Notes under the pieces: model-generated
Told to the model about the DNA's origin: nothing
What the model saw: only the letters and a program-made list of their open reading frames with translations
Databases searched by the model: none
Made by a program: the position numbers and the translations under genes
In this document: positions 7,331 through 15,927 of the stretch, piece by piece
How positions within the stretch are numbered: position 1 is the first letter of the stretch
How the letters are laid out: every line of letters starts with the position of its first letter
Assembly: GCA_017619975.1 (NCBI GenBank)
Contig: JAFZRH010000081.1
Coordinates: 1-49,069 of the forward strand
Source: Lachnospiraceae bacterium
GTDB taxonomy: Bacteria; Bacillota; Clostridia; Lachnospirales; Lachnospiraceae
DNA length: 49,069 nt
Direction of reading: 5' to 3'

Positions 7331-8968
7331 CTACAGATACTGCATCATCTTCGCGCGGGCGCGTTCCATGTAGTCCTTTTCGCGGTTGGCGTCGGCGTCT
7401 CTGCCAGAGGCCTTGTATTCCGAATAGCGGCGGCTGGCATTTTCGAAATCCTTTTTGGCATCCGCGAACTCGGAGCCGTTGCCTTTCATTTCCGCCTTGA
7501 CCTTCAACATGTTCGCCTCGGCCACGCGCATCTGGTGCTCCGCGCGCTCCGCATCTCTGGTCAGGCCCTGCCGGCGGTAAGACGCCGCACTGCGGCTGGC
7601 CGACTCGTAGCTGCGCTGCGCGCTGGAAAAGTCCCAGGAAGCACTCCTGTCCAAATCAGACGAGTTCTTCAGCATGTTGGCGTAGGCCAGCCGCTGGCGG
7701 TGCTCCGCCTCCGCCGCATTTTCCGCGGAACCGGAAGCGCGGTACGAAGACGCCAGAAAGCTTTCCCGTTCATAACTCCTTTTAGCGCTGTCAAAATCGG
7801 AGGAATGCCGCCCATCTTTTTCAGCCACCGCTTTCAGCATGCCCGCATAGGCCGACTCTCTTCGATGCTGCGCGTGTTCCGCATTCTGCTTCTGCATGGG
7901 ACCGCTGGTGCGGTAGTTGGATTCCATCCAGCTGGCATTCTCGTAAGTCTTTCTTGCACTGTCAAAAGCCTCCAGATCCTTTCCGCTGAGCCCGGAGCTT
8001 TCCCGCAGGACCTGCCCGAAAGCAGTCCGCTTCAAATGATCCTGCAATTCCGCATTCTGCGTCAGATTCTGGCTGCGGTAGCTGGATTCCATCCAGCTGG
8101 CATTCTCCAGACGGCGCTGCGCGCTTCTTAACTTTTCTTCATCGACAGCAGGTTTTTTCTCATGCGGGCTCTCGTCGGCCGCTTTCGCAGCGTGACTGTC
8201 AGCAGCGCCGCTGTATGAAGCGGCACTGCCCGCCCACGAGCCGCCCGATCCGTAACTATACGTAGATCCGGAAGAAGAAGCCCCGGACGAAGAAGCCCCG
8301 GACGAAGAACTCTCCCCGCCCCCGGAATAGTAGGACGATCTGACGCTGTAGCCTCGGTTCGAACAGGAATGCTCCGCGGCCAGACTCTCTGCGCTTTCGC
8401 TCTCCTTTTCCTGCTTCCGGCTTTTCAGCGCCAGGATCCCCGCCGCCAGCGTACACACCGCCGCGATGGGCCAGGCGACGATGATCCAGTGCACAAGCGA
8501 CTCATTCTCAAAGAAGCGGGTGAACAGGAGTCCGTTTCTCGCATAACGGGCGGAAGACGGCGTCCACGTATAACGAAGCTGCCGCACCGGAACAGACAGA
8601 AGCACTTCAGCCTTCGACAGATCATCCTCGGTAAAAGTGACCTTTTTCTCCGCTCCCGCTGCGACTTGACCTGTATAAGAGCATATGACGGAATACAGCA
8701 GCCGGTCTCCCTGATAAATCTCCAGGTCTCCCTGAAGCCTGTCGAAACTCAGTTTCCCCTCGTTTCGGATGACCGTCTTGATCTGCGCCGCGCCGGTCTT
8801 ACTGTCCCGGACAATGTCCGTCACCTCGAAACCGATCTTGTCCGGGGCGTAATCGCGTTCCGCTTTCAGCTGCAAAATAAAGCCCGGCAGAAGGATCAGA
8901 ACAGCGATCAGCAAAAGCCAGAAAATAGGCTGCCATATTATATTTGCCACAAGAACTTTTTTCTGCAT
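7331..8968 (-). CDS. Membrane protein with five tandem helical repeats, function unknown
   Basis: I do not recognise this family. From ATG 8968 (a TTG nine bases further upstream is less likely) the protein has 545 residues. There is a transmembrane segment at about 10-32, an extracytoplasmic beta-rich domain (about 40-150), a second transmembrane segment (about 159-181), and a cytoplasmic Ser/Gly/Tyr-rich low-complexity linker (about 205-260). Five repeats of 47-58 residues run to the C-terminus. Each repeat follows S-A-x-R-x-Y-E-x-A-S-x(4-5)-S-x-Y-R-x-x-G-x(4-6)-A-E-x-A-E-H-x-x-R-x-A-Y-A-x-M-L-K and should form paired helices, like TPR or Sel1 arrays but without their consensus. The gene begins 14 bases after the DUF5131 gene, with a poor ribosome binding site, so translation is probably coupled. 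The topology suggests a membrane scaffold. Confidence 0.8.
   Translation of the reverse strand: MQKKVLVANIIWQPIFWLLLIAVLILLPGFILQLKAERDYAPDKIGFEVTDIVRDSKTGAAQIKTVIRNEGKLSFDRLQGDLEIYQGDRLLYSVICSYTGQVAAGAEKKVTFTEDDLSKAEVLLSVPVRQLRYTWTPSSARYARNGLLFTRFFENESLVHWIIVAWPIAAVCTLAAGILALKSRKQEKESESAESLAAEHSCSNRGYSVRSSYYSGGGESSSSGASSSGASSSGSTYSYGSGGSWAGSAASYSGAADSHAAKAADESPHEKKPAVDEEKLRSAQRRLENASWMESSYRSQNLTQNAELQDHLKRTAFGQVLRESSGLSGKDLEAFDSARKTYENASWMESNYRTSGPMQKQNAEHAQHRRESAYAGMLKAVAEKDGRHSSDFDSAKRSYERESFLASSYRASGSAENAAEAEHRQRLAYANMLKNSSDLDRSASWDFSSAQRSYESASRSAASYRRQGLTRDAERAEHQMRVAEANMLKVKAEMKGNGSEFADAKKDFENASRRYSEYKASGRDADANREKDYMERARAKMMQYL
7334..8137 (-). repeat. Five degenerate 47-58-residue protein repeats
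   Basis: Counting from the TTG at 8977, repeats span residues about 281-333, 334-391, 392-446, 447-501 and 502-548. The phrase E-N-A-S-W-M-E-S is shared by copies 1 and 2, and A-Y-A-x-M-L-K by copies 2 and 3 (A-E-A-N-M-L-K in copy 4). DNA identity is low, so the repeats are old or under selection at protein level. Confidence 0.8.
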
Positions 8969-8982
8969 AAAAGACAAGTTTT

Positions 8983-9765
8983 TTATTTTAAAGCATTTTG
9001 AGCCTGAAAATCCGGCAGAAATCCATCCGTGATTTTGTAGTCGATTCCCGCTTTGCGCGCTTGCGATTCCTGGAAACGGCGAGGCACATGGTACCGTCTG
9101 CCGTCTTTAATAAAATAAGCTCCCGTTTGGTGAAACTGAAAGGGAACGCCTTTTTTCATACACTGGCGGCGGACATCCAGCACCCATTCGTAATCAAGCG
9201 GCCGCACGTTTTCCCCCGATTCGCCCGAGCAGGTCACCTCACAGATACTGCCGTCCAGATACTTCTCAAGATTGACGGGACCAAGCATGGGACCGAGGAT
9301 CACCGTTTTGTGCCGGATCGGAAGCTCCGCAAAGATCGGCAGTCTGAAATCCGCCCGATCCTGGTTCTCGCAGGTGCAGCCTACGATAACATTGTCATAG
9401 CCGTCTCCCCAGTCAGACGGCGCACATTCCGCAAAACGTTCGATGCGCTTGGTAAAAAAGTAAAACAGGCAGTCGTCACGGGATCTGATCATTTCCCAGC
9501 ATTCAGGACGCCATTCGTCTGCGTCCTTCAGCAAAAAATCCGAGGTGAAGCAAGTCATGACGAGAGAGCCGGGCGCGATCTTCGGCGTTCCGTCACGCTT
9601 TTTCCTGAGCGGCAGATTAAAGTTCTGTGTTTTGCGGCATTGTTCCGACGAAACCGGACTCCCGTAAGCTTCATCCTGCCGATAAACATAGCAGAAGCGG
9701 CATCCTTCGGAATATTTCGTACAACCGTGCCAGGGATTCCAGCTGGCGTATTTTTGCTCACTCAT
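8983..9765 (-). CDS. DUF5131 (phage Gp37/Gp68-like) family protein with a radical-SAM-like cysteine motif
   Basis: A 260-residue protein beginning MSEQKYASWNPWHGC. It has the family's N-terminal W-N-P-x-x-G-C and a cysteine set C15-x6-C22-x2-C25 followed by Y, resembling the CxxxCxxC cluster site of radical SAM enzymes with wider spacing. Other typical segments are F-x-S-D-F (about 73-77), F-F-T-K-R (about 102-106) and W-x-x-x-V-x-x-Q-C near residue 200 with F-Q-F-H-Q downstream. The family was first named from phage genes but is frequent in bacterial chromosomes; no reaction is established to my knowledge. It is followed 14 bases later by the repeat membrane protein. No clear promoter was found directly upstream; transcription may read through from the tRNA-Ser. 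Confidence 0.82.
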   Translation of the reverse strand: MSEQKYASWNPWHGCTKYSEGCRFCYVYRQDEAYGSPVSSEQCRKTQNFNLPLRKKRDGTPKIAPGSLVMTCFTSDFLLKDADEWRPECWEMIRSRDDCLFYFFTKRIERFAECAPSDWGDGYDNVIVGCTCENQDRADFRLPIFAELPIRHKTVILGPMLGPVNLEKYLDGSICEVTCSGESGENVRPLDYEWVLDVRRQCMKKGVPFQFHQTGAYFIKDGRRYHVPRRFQESQARKAGIDYKITDGFLPDFQAQNALK

Positions 9766-9854
9766 TTTCTTTCAGGCTTTCCGGGCAAGCCCATCCATCC
9801 TTGCTTTTTTATCCATAAATCATCGCTGCCTCCCGGCAAATTCGGCTGTATGTG

Positions 9855-9893
9855 AGAAATAGGATTGCCGCCTTTGTCAAGACAGCAATCCTA
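9855..9893 (-). terminator. Hairpin after tRNA-Ser(TGA), possible terminator
   Basis: A perfect 9-bp inverted repeat (9860-9868 with 9885-9893, 16-base loop) downstream of the tRNA on the minus strand, followed by only TTTCTC. The loop contains TTGACA without a well-placed -10. Confidence 0.45.
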
Positions 9894-9899
9894 CTCAGA

Positions 9900-9987
9900 C
9901 GGAGAAGGGGGGATTTGAACCCCCGCGCCGGAGAACCGACCTGTCGGATTTCAAGTCCGATACCTTCAGCCACTTGGTTACTTCTCC
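9900..9987 (-). tRNA. tRNA-Ser (anticodon TGA)
   Basis: An 88-nt class II tRNA: acceptor GGAGAAG/CTTCTCC, discriminator G, anticodon TGA (9951-9953) in a CTTGAAA loop, long variable arm. No CCA encoded. It is the second tRNA-Ser in the window and shares the acceptor stem with the first. Confidence 0.96.
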
Positions 9988-10003
9988 TTTTTTGGCAAGC
10001 CCG

Positions 10004-10032
10004 ATTGTACAGGCCAAACGCTCTTTTGTCAA
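10004..10032 (-). promoter_or_regulatory. Promoter of tRNA-Ser(TGA)
   Basis: Minus-strand TTGACA (10027-10032), 17-base spacer, TACAAT (10004-10009), 17 bases upstream of the tRNA 5' end. Confidence 0.88.
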
Positions 10033-10047
10033 GTTTTTCCTGGACTG

Positions 10048-10722
10048 TCAGAGATCCTCGATCTGCCAGTCGATCGGTGTGACGCCGTGTTCTTCCAGAA
10101 AGGCGTTGCACTGACTGAAATGCCGGCAGCCGAAAAAGCCCCGGTAAGCAGACAGCGGGCTCGGGTGCGGCGCCTTCAGGACCAGATGCTTCGGGTTGTT
10201 CAGTAAAGCCGCCTTTTCTCCCGCCGGCCGTCCCCAGAGCAGAAAGACGATCGGACGGTCCTGCTCGTTCAGCACACGGATCGTGGCATCCGTAAACTGC
10301 TCCCAGCCGAGGCCGTGGTGCGAAGCCGCCCGGTGCGCCCGCACTGTCAGGACCGTATTCAGAAGCAGAACGCCCTGTCTGGCCCATTTTACCAGATAGC
10401 CGTTGTTCGGGATCCGGCAGCCCAGATCGTCATGCAGTTCCTGATAGATGTTTTCCAGCGACGGCGGGGGCTCCACCCCGGGCCGCACCGAAAAACAAAG
10501 CCCGTGCGCCTGCCCCGGTTCATGATAAGGATCCTGCCCCAGGATCACGACCTTTACCTTTTCCAGCGGCGTCAGCTCGTAGGCCGAGAGCAGATCCTGT
10601 GCCGGCGGATAGACCGGACCGCGCGCATATTCCTGCCGGACCGCCTCATAAAGCTGCCGGTAATAAGGCTTTTTAAACTCCGGTCCCAGCGCTTTTAACC
10701 ATTCTCCTGTCAGCATTCCCAT
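10048..10722 (-). CDS. ung: Uracil-DNA glycosylase, family 1
   Basis: A 224-residue enzyme that removes uracil from DNA in base excision repair. Motif A is [13 protein letters not shown] with the water-activating D64 and H67; the uracil-binding N is in L-L-N-T-V-L-T-V; the leucine loop is [10 protein letters not shown] with catalytic H186. Length matches the family. It is the last gene of the fmt operon, starting three bases after the foldase lipoprotein stop, with its GGAG inside that gene's 3' end, so translation is probably coupled. This position at the end of the fmt-prkC-rpe operon is not the usual one for ung. Confidence 0.97.
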   Translation of the reverse strand: MGMLTGEWLKALGPEFKKPYYRQLYEAVRQEYARGPVYPPAQDLLSAYELTPLEKVKVVILGQDPYHEPGQAHGLCFSVRPGVEPPPSLENIYQELHDDLGCRIPNNGYLVKWARQGVLLLNTVLTVRAHRAASHHGLGWEQFTDATIRVLNEQDRPIVFLLWGRPAGEKAALLNNPKHLVLKAPHPSPLSAYRGFFGCRHFSQCNAFLEEHGVTPIDWQIEDL

Positions 10723-10725
10723 CTT

Positions 10726-11694
10726 TTATTTCTCCAGACCGGCCGTATACCGGAAGAAATCCACGGGCGGCGCAGAGGAGTACTGCTCCATGCTCCATCC
10801 CGCCCAAAGATCCGGGTTGTAAATCAGCTGTGCCGTCCGCGCGTAGCTTTTCAGCGCCTTGTTCAGACTCTCCTCCCGCGCGGCAGACGCCATCTCCGTT
10901 TTGTGCTGATTGGTTTCCGTCGCAAGATACGGCGAAAGACAGCGGACCAGAATATATTTTCCGTCTTCCGTAATGACCGGAGACCACTGATCCTGTTTCA
11001 GCGCAAAGACGATCGTCTCAAATTCAACAGAGTAGCTGCCGCGCGTCACATTTTCCGTGCGGACACTGACGCCCTCGAAATCCTTCAGCGTCTCGGAAAC
11101 GGACTGCGTATTTTTCAGCTTCTCTGCCAGCACCTCCGCCTGTTCGTATCCCTGCTCCGCCGGACATTCCACGATCTGCAGCGAAATGACTCTCGCCTCC
11201 TCGTCACTGATCTCCATACGGGCATCGGTTACCGTCTGACGGTAGAAGATCTGCGCCATCAGATAATGCGTGTACGCGCTGCGGACGGCATCTTTCAGAA
11301 TCAGGAACCGTCCTGCCGCATCGCCCAGATCGGAATACAGGGAGTCTGCCGCCAGTTCCACGGCGCGCTGCTCCGATTCGCTTAAGCTCACGCCGATCTG
11401 CTCCGCCGCATACACGGCCAGCAGCATCGTTTTCAGATATTCCAGGAGAGAATCCCGGATATAGGATTCAAAATTGCCTTCCGACAAGGTCACGCTCCAG
11501 ACAGAGTCGCCGTATTCCCGGCCGTAGGCTGTATACTGCGTCAGGATAAAGACCTGCGCCTCTCCCCAGCTGCAGATCACGTCATCAATGCCCAGCAGCT
11601 GGCTGCGTTCCAGCCGGGGACCGCTTCCCCGTCCGCAGGCGCTGAAAAGGAGGCACAGAAAGACGGTTCCGATTGCCGCCAAACGCTTTTTCAT
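10726..11694 (-). CDS. PrsA/SurA-like peptidyl-prolyl isomerase lipoprotein (probable)
   Basis: A 322-residue lipoprotein with lipobox LFSAC (C20). Residues about 40-160 are helical with a SurA/PrsA-type chaperone look, and about 165-260 (beginning ISDEEARVISLQIVE) resembles a divergent parvulin domain, where the strand before K-Y-I-L-V-R-C-L is the usual end. Such proteins help fold exported proteins outside the membrane. The canonical parvulin histidines are not obvious, so it may have chaperone rather than isomerase activity. ATG 11694 overlaps the rpe stop by four bases (ATGA), and ung follows three bases after its stop, so it is firmly inside the operon. Confidence 0.72.
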   Translation of the reverse strand: MKKRLAAIGTVFLCLLFSACGRGSGPRLERSQLLGIDDVICSWGEAQVFILTQYTAYGREYGDSVWSVTLSEGNFESYIRDSLLEYLKTMLLAVYAAEQIGVSLSESEQRAVELAADSLYSDLGDAAGRFLILKDAVRSAYTHYLMAQIFYRQTVTDARMEISDEEARVISLQIVECPAEQGYEQAEVLAEKLKNTQSVSETLKDFEGVSVRTENVTRGSYSVEFETIVFALKQDQWSPVITEDGKYILVRCLSPYLATETNQHKTEMASAAREESLNKALKSYARTAQLIYNPDLWAGWSMEQYSSAPPVDFFRYTAGLEK

Positions 11695-12359
11695 ATTTCT
11701 TCTTCCCTGTTCAGAATCTTCCGGAAAGCCAGTGCCTGCCCCTCCGTATCCCGGCCGAAAACAGCGCTTCCCGCCACCAGGATATTGGCGCCCGCCTTCA
11801 GGACCCGTTCCGCATTTTCCAGTGTGATCCCGCCGTCGACCTGGATATCCAACGGGAGACCCCGACGGTCTGCGATCGCACGCAGGGCGCGGATCTTTTC
11901 ATCACAGTACGGGATATATTTCTGTCCTCCGAAGCCCGGATTCACCGTCATCAGCAGCACCAGATCGGCTTCGGGCAGCACCCAGTCCAGCACGCTCAGG
12001 GGCGTAGCCGGGTTGAGCGCGACGCCGGCCTTCAGTCCCAGCTTCTTAATGGCACGGAGCGTCCGGTCCAGATGTGTGACGGTTTCCGCGTGCACAGTAA
12101 TCAGATCCGCGCCGGCCTCCGCGAAAGCCTCCAGATAGCGCTCCGGCTCCCGGATCATCAAATGCGTGTCAAAAAACAGAGAAGTCTGCTTCCGAAGGGA
12201 GGCGATCAGCGGCATACCGAAAGAAAGGCTGGGGACAAAGCATCCGTCCATGACGTCCAGATGAAGCCAGTCGACGCCGGCTCTTTCCAGGGCATGGATC
12301 TCTTCGCCCAGACGGGCGAAATCGGCGGCAAGGAGGGAAGGGGATAGAATGTGATTCAT
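11691..12359 (-). CDS. rpe: Ribulose-phosphate 3-epimerase
   Basis: A 222-residue TIM-barrel enzyme that interconverts ribulose-5-phosphate and xylulose-5-phosphate in the pentose phosphate pathway. It shows the N-terminal L-S-P-S-L-L-A-A-D-F, the metal-site phrase L-H-L-D-V-M-D-G, F-D-T-H-L-M-I, V-N-P-G-F-G-G-Q, and the second catalytic aspartate in I-Q-V-D-G-G-I. It follows rsgA by 14 bases, the common gene order in Firmicutes. Confidence 0.97.
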   Translation of the reverse strand: MNHILSPSLLAADFARLGEEIHALERAGVDWLHLDVMDGCFVPSLSFGMPLIASLRKQTSLFFDTHLMIREPERYLEAFAEAGADLITVHAETVTHLDRTLRAIKKLGLKAGVALNPATPLSVLDWVLPEADLVLLMTVNPGFGGQKYIPYCDEKIRALRAIADRRGLPLDIQVDGGITLENAERVLKAGANILVAGSAVFGRDTEGQALAFRKILNREEEI

Positions 12360-12373
12360 GGTTTTCCTGCTTT

Positions 12374-13261
12374 CTAATATTTCTTTCGGGCACGCAGCTC
12401 TTCCAGAAGCCGGCAGTAACTCTCGTACCGGCCGACCGGCAGCGTTCCGTCAGCGGCCGCTTTCCGCACGGCACAGCCTTTTTCTTTTAAGTGCAGACAG
12501 TCGCGGAAGGCGCATTGCTGTTCCGGACCGCGGAACTCTTCATAATAGTAGCGCAGCTGCTCTTCCCCGATCTCCGGCAGTTCCAGCGCCGTAAAGCCCG
12601 GGGTATCGCAGAGGAAGCTGTCTTTGTCCCAGCAGAAGATCTCCGCGTGCCGGGTCGTATGACGGCCGCGGCCGAGTTTGGCGCTCAGGGCGGCCGTTTC
12701 CATGGCCTGATCGGTCATGAGACAGTTCAGCAGCGTGGATTTTCCGACCCCGCTGGCACCGGCCAGCACGGTGGTCGTCCCCCGCAGCATTGCCTCCAGT
12801 TCCCGGATCCCTTGGCCGTTTACGGCACTGAAGGAAAGAATGCGGACCCCCGCCTGCCGGTACAGAGAACGGATCTCCTCCTCTTTTCCTTCGTCATCCA
12901 GATCGGTCTTGCTGATCCCGACGATCACGGGAACGTCCTGAAAACTCATCCAGAGCAGAAAGCGGTCCAGCAGACCGGGATGAAACGCGGGATGCTGCGC
13001 CGAAACCACGATCAGCGCCTGATCCACATTGGCGACAGCCGGACGGATCAGCTCATTCTTCCGCGGGAAGATCGTCTCGATCCGGCCGCTGCCGGGATCT
13101 TCCTCCGTCAGAACGATTTCCGCATTATCGCCTACCAGCGGCTTCATGTCCCGGAGCCGGAAGCCTCCGCGGGCCCGGCACTCTACGACCGTCCGCTGTC
13201 CGTCATGCACGTAATAGAACCCGCCGACGCCGCGTATGATCTTGCCTTGCAGCTTTTCCAA
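12374..13261 (-). CDS. rsgA: Ribosome small subunit-dependent GTPase RsgA (YjeQ/YloQ)
   Basis: A 295-residue circularly permuted GTPase that acts late in 30S subunit maturation. An N-terminal OB domain (about 1-65) is followed by motifs in permuted order: G4 SKTD (117-120), G1 GASGVGKS (168-175), G3 DTPG (219-222). A C-terminal zinc site is formed by C250, C255, H257 and C263. G4 has S in place of the usual N, a modest deviation. It lies 15 bases after prkC and 14 before rpe. Confidence 0.97.
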   Translation of the reverse strand: MEKLQGKIIRGVGGFYYVHDGQRTVVECRARGGFRLRDMKPLVGDNAEIVLTEEDPGSGRIETIFPRKNELIRPAVANVDQALIVVSAQHPAFHPGLLDRFLLWMSFQDVPVIVGISKTDLDDEGKEEEIRSLYRQAGVRILSFSAVNGQGIRELEAMLRGTTTVLAGASGVGKSTLLNCLMTDQAMETAALSAKLGRGRHTTRHAEIFCWDKDSFLCDTPGFTALELPEIGEEQLRYYYEEFRGPEQQCAFRDCLHLKEKGCAVRKAAADGTLPVGRYESYCRLLEELRARKKY

Positions 13262-13276
13262 AAGGCACCTCGCTTC

Positions 13277-15913
13277 TCAGGTCCCGTCCGAGGCAGTGCT
13301 CTCTTCCTCGGGCGGAGGCAGCGTTTCCTCGGGCGTGCTTTCCTCGGCAGCCGTTGTCGTTTCCGGCTCCGGTTCCGTCGGCGCGTCTGTTACGGTCGGT
13401 TCGGCCGTCGCTTCCTCTGTCGTTTCTTCTTCCTCTGTCGTTTCTTCTTCCGCCGTTGTTTCTTCGGTCGTCTCTTCTTCCGTTGTTGTCTCGGGTTCTG
13501 CCGTCGTAGTCTCCGGCTCCGATTCGTAATACTTGATCAGGATCTTCTGATCCGGGTCGTCGATATAACTGCCGGAAATCGGCGTCACGGATGTGACCAT
13601 GGCCTGATCCGGGTCATACGGGGCGATTCCGTCCTCGAAGACATAAGACAGACCGACCTCCTCCAGCATCGCGATCGCTTCCGTCACTGTTTTGGCCACG
13701 AGATTTTCCGGAACGGCCACGACGCTGACGTGTACAAACAGTTTTGTCTTCCGGGGCAGCAGGGTGCCGGCTTCCACTTCCGTCTCGTCGCCGTTCTCAT
13801 CCGTCATCGAAACCGCGCTCACACGGCCGATCGGGAAGAGGCTTTCGGGGTCGTCCACCCGCTCGGCTTCAAAGCCCAGCTCGCTCAGCTCTGTCAGAAC
13901 AGCCTCGATATCACTGCGTCCCAGGATGTCCGGGACTTCCGGATTCGGCGCCGCCAGCGTCAGATAGACGTGGCCCCGCAGATCGACGGAGGTGCCGGGC
14001 GTGACTTCCTTCAGCGCGCCGTCCACCATCGCCTCGATCTTCGCCACGGTATCGGGTTCCTGTTCGCTTTCTTCGATCCGTTCTTCCCGGATATGGACAT
14101 AGGTGCTGACGTTAAAGCCGGCCGTCTCCAGCGCCGAAGTCGCTTCCTCCGCCGAAAGTCCCAGGATGCTCGGCATGCGGACCGTAGCCGGGCCGCTGCT
14201 GATGACCAGGATGATCTTGCTGCCCTTTTCCACCTGCGAGCCCATGCTGGGCTTGCAGTCGATGACCTTGCCGTAGGCCACCATCTGGGAAGACTTCCAC
14301 TCGGGATTCGGAGAGACGGACAGACCGGCTTCGCTCAGGATCACGCTGGCCTCGGATACCGTTTTACCGACGATGGAAGTCGGAACATAGACGCTGTTAT
14401 CCTCTTTGACCGCGATCCAGAGGGTGATCTCCGTCCCGCTCAGGACCAAAGTCCCTTCGGTATAGCTCTGATCGACGACCACCGGTTCCGTCACATCCGG
14501 CATCGGCTGATCCTGCATCACAACTACAAGGCCGACGCTCTCCGCCAGTTCCCAGGCTTCTTCTATGCTTTTTCCAGTAAAACCCGGAACCACAATCGTG
14601 TTTTCCGGGTTTGTTTCAATGGGACGTTCCTGAGTTGTGGTTGCCGCGGTCGGTGCTGCCGTACTCCCGGCGCTTGCCGTCGTTGTCGGCCCCGGAGAAA
14701 GGGCCGTGCTGCTTGGCACCGCCGCCGTCTGGCGGCCCGACGGAGCCATGACGGTCGTCGTTGCCGCCGGTTCTGTCGACCCGAAGATCGCGCAGGCTTT
14801 AAAGGCGATCGCGATGATCAGCACCAGGATCAGGACGGCGATCCCCATCATAATATAACTGAGCAGATGCTCTGTCCGTTTCGCTTTTTCCTCGGCCAGC
14901 CGGTCTTCCTCCTGCTGGGCTGCCGCGCGCGGCGCACCTTCTTCCAGCGCCAGCAGCGCCTGCTCGGCATCCATCCAGTCGCGTCCGCTGGAGGTGAGCC
15001 CCGCCGCTTTCAGGATATCCGCGTCCTGCTTGCTCATGCGCAGGGAGGGATCGTTTTCTTCCTCCTGATGGAGAACGACGAAATCCTCGCCCGGCGAAAC
15101 AATGAAGCGCCGCAGATCCAGCAGAAGCGCCGCCATGGAAGGATAGCGGTAAGCCGGATTCTTCTGCGTGCATTTTAAAATGATCTTATCCAGATTGGGC
15201 GAGATACTCGGTTCGAGCTGCCTCGGCGAAGGCATGGGATCCTGGACGTGCTTCAAAGCCACCGCCACGGAGCTGTCTCCGTCAAACGGCACCTGACCGG
15301 TGACCATCTCGAACATGGTCACACCGAGGGAATAGATATCGCTGCGAGCGTCACAGGCGCCGCCGCGGGCCTGTTCCGGGGAGATATAATGAACGCTGCC
15401 CATCGTCGTCGCGGAGATGGTCTCCGTGGAAGTAACGCGGGCGATGCCGAAATCCGCCACTTTGATCTTTCCCTCGCGGGAAATAATGATATTCTGCGGC
15501 TTGACGTCCCGGTGGATAATTCCCTGTTCATGAGCGGCCTGCAGACCGCGGGCGACCTGCATGGCCACTTCCACCGCTTCCCGTTCGTTCATGCGGCCGG
15601 TCTTTTCGATGTATTTCTTTAAAGTAATGCCCTCGACCAGCTCCATGACGATATAGTACATGCCGTTCTGGTCGCCGACGTCGTAGACACTGACGATATT
15701 CGGATGCGAAAAACCGCCCGCCGCCTGCGCTTCCCGGCGGAATTTCGCCACAAAGCCGGCATCGGTGCTGTATTCTTCCTTCAGGACCTTCACGGCAACC
15801 GAACGCTTCAGGACGTTGTCGCGCGCGCGGTACACGTCCGCCATACCGCCGGTTCCGACGGTATTTAAGATCTCGTATCTGTCATTTAAAATCGTACCTG
15901 CCCGTAATATCAT
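13277..15913 (-). CDS. prkC: PASTA-domain Ser/Thr protein kinase with five PASTA repeats
   Basis: An 878-residue Hanks-type membrane kinase that senses peptidoglycan fragments or lipid II and controls wall growth and dormancy exit. The cytoplasmic kinase (about 12-270) has the glycine loop GTGGMADVY, K42, HRD at 134-136 and DFG at 154-156. A transmembrane helix (about 352-375) and a Thr/Ala linker lead to five PASTA repeats starting near 438, 507, 577, 659 and 733. The third and fourth are longer than typical because of acidic inserts. The C-terminal 80 residues are an E/T-rich tail like those of other exported proteins here, and lie outside the cell. It starts 14 bases after prpC, its antagonistic phosphatase. 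Confidence 0.97.
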   Translation of the reverse strand: MILRAGTILNDRYEILNTVGTGGMADVYRARDNVLKRSVAVKVLKEEYSTDAGFVAKFRREAQAAGGFSHPNIVSVYDVGDQNGMYYIVMELVEGITLKKYIEKTGRMNEREAVEVAMQVARGLQAAHEQGIIHRDVKPQNIIISREGKIKVADFGIARVTSTETISATTMGSVHYISPEQARGGACDARSDIYSLGVTMFEMVTGQVPFDGDSSVAVALKHVQDPMPSPRQLEPSISPNLDKIILKCTQKNPAYRYPSMAALLLDLRRFIVSPGEDFVVLHQEEENDPSLRMSKQDADILKAAGLTSSGRDWMDAEQALLALEEGAPRAAAQQEEDRLAEEKAKRTEHLLSYIMMGIAVLILVLIIAIAFKACAIFGSTEPAATTTVMAPSGRQTAAVPSSTALSPGPTTTASAGSTAAPTAATTTQERPIETNPENTIVVPGFTGKSIEEAWELAESVGLVVVMQDQPMPDVTEPVVVDQSYTEGTLVLSGTEITLWIAVKEDNSVYVPTSIVGKTVSEASVILSEAGLSVSPNPEWKSSQMVAYGKVIDCKPSMGSQVEKGSKIILVISSGPATVRMPSILGLSAEEATSALETAGFNVSTYVHIREERIEESEQEPDTVAKIEAMVDGALKEVTPGTSVDLRGHVYLTLAAPNPEVPDILGRSDIEAVLTELSELGFEAERVDDPESLFPIGRVSAVSMTDENGDETEVEAGTLLPRKTKLFVHVSVVAVPENLVAKTVTEAIAMLEEVGLSYVFEDGIAPYDPDQAMVTSVTPISGSYIDDPDQKILIKYYESEPETTTAEPETTTEEETTEETTAEEETTEEEETTEEATAEPTVTDAPTEPEPETTTAAEESTPEETLPPPEEESTASDGT

Positions 15914-15927
15914 GAACCTGTTTTCCT

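Noticed and set aside
9868-9885. TTGACA inside the hairpin after tRNA-Ser as a promoter for the DUF5131 gene
   Set aside because: No -10 box occurs 16-18 bases downstream on the minus strand.
9809-10387. A minus-strand frame of 192 codons spanning tRNA-Ser
   Set aside because: It covers the tRNA and is out of frame with ung; no domain is visible.
12491-15178. An 895-codon open frame on the plus strand opposite prkC and rsgA
   Set aside because: It is antisense to well-conserved genes, is extremely Arg/His-rich, has no domain, and arises from the codon use of the opposite strand.
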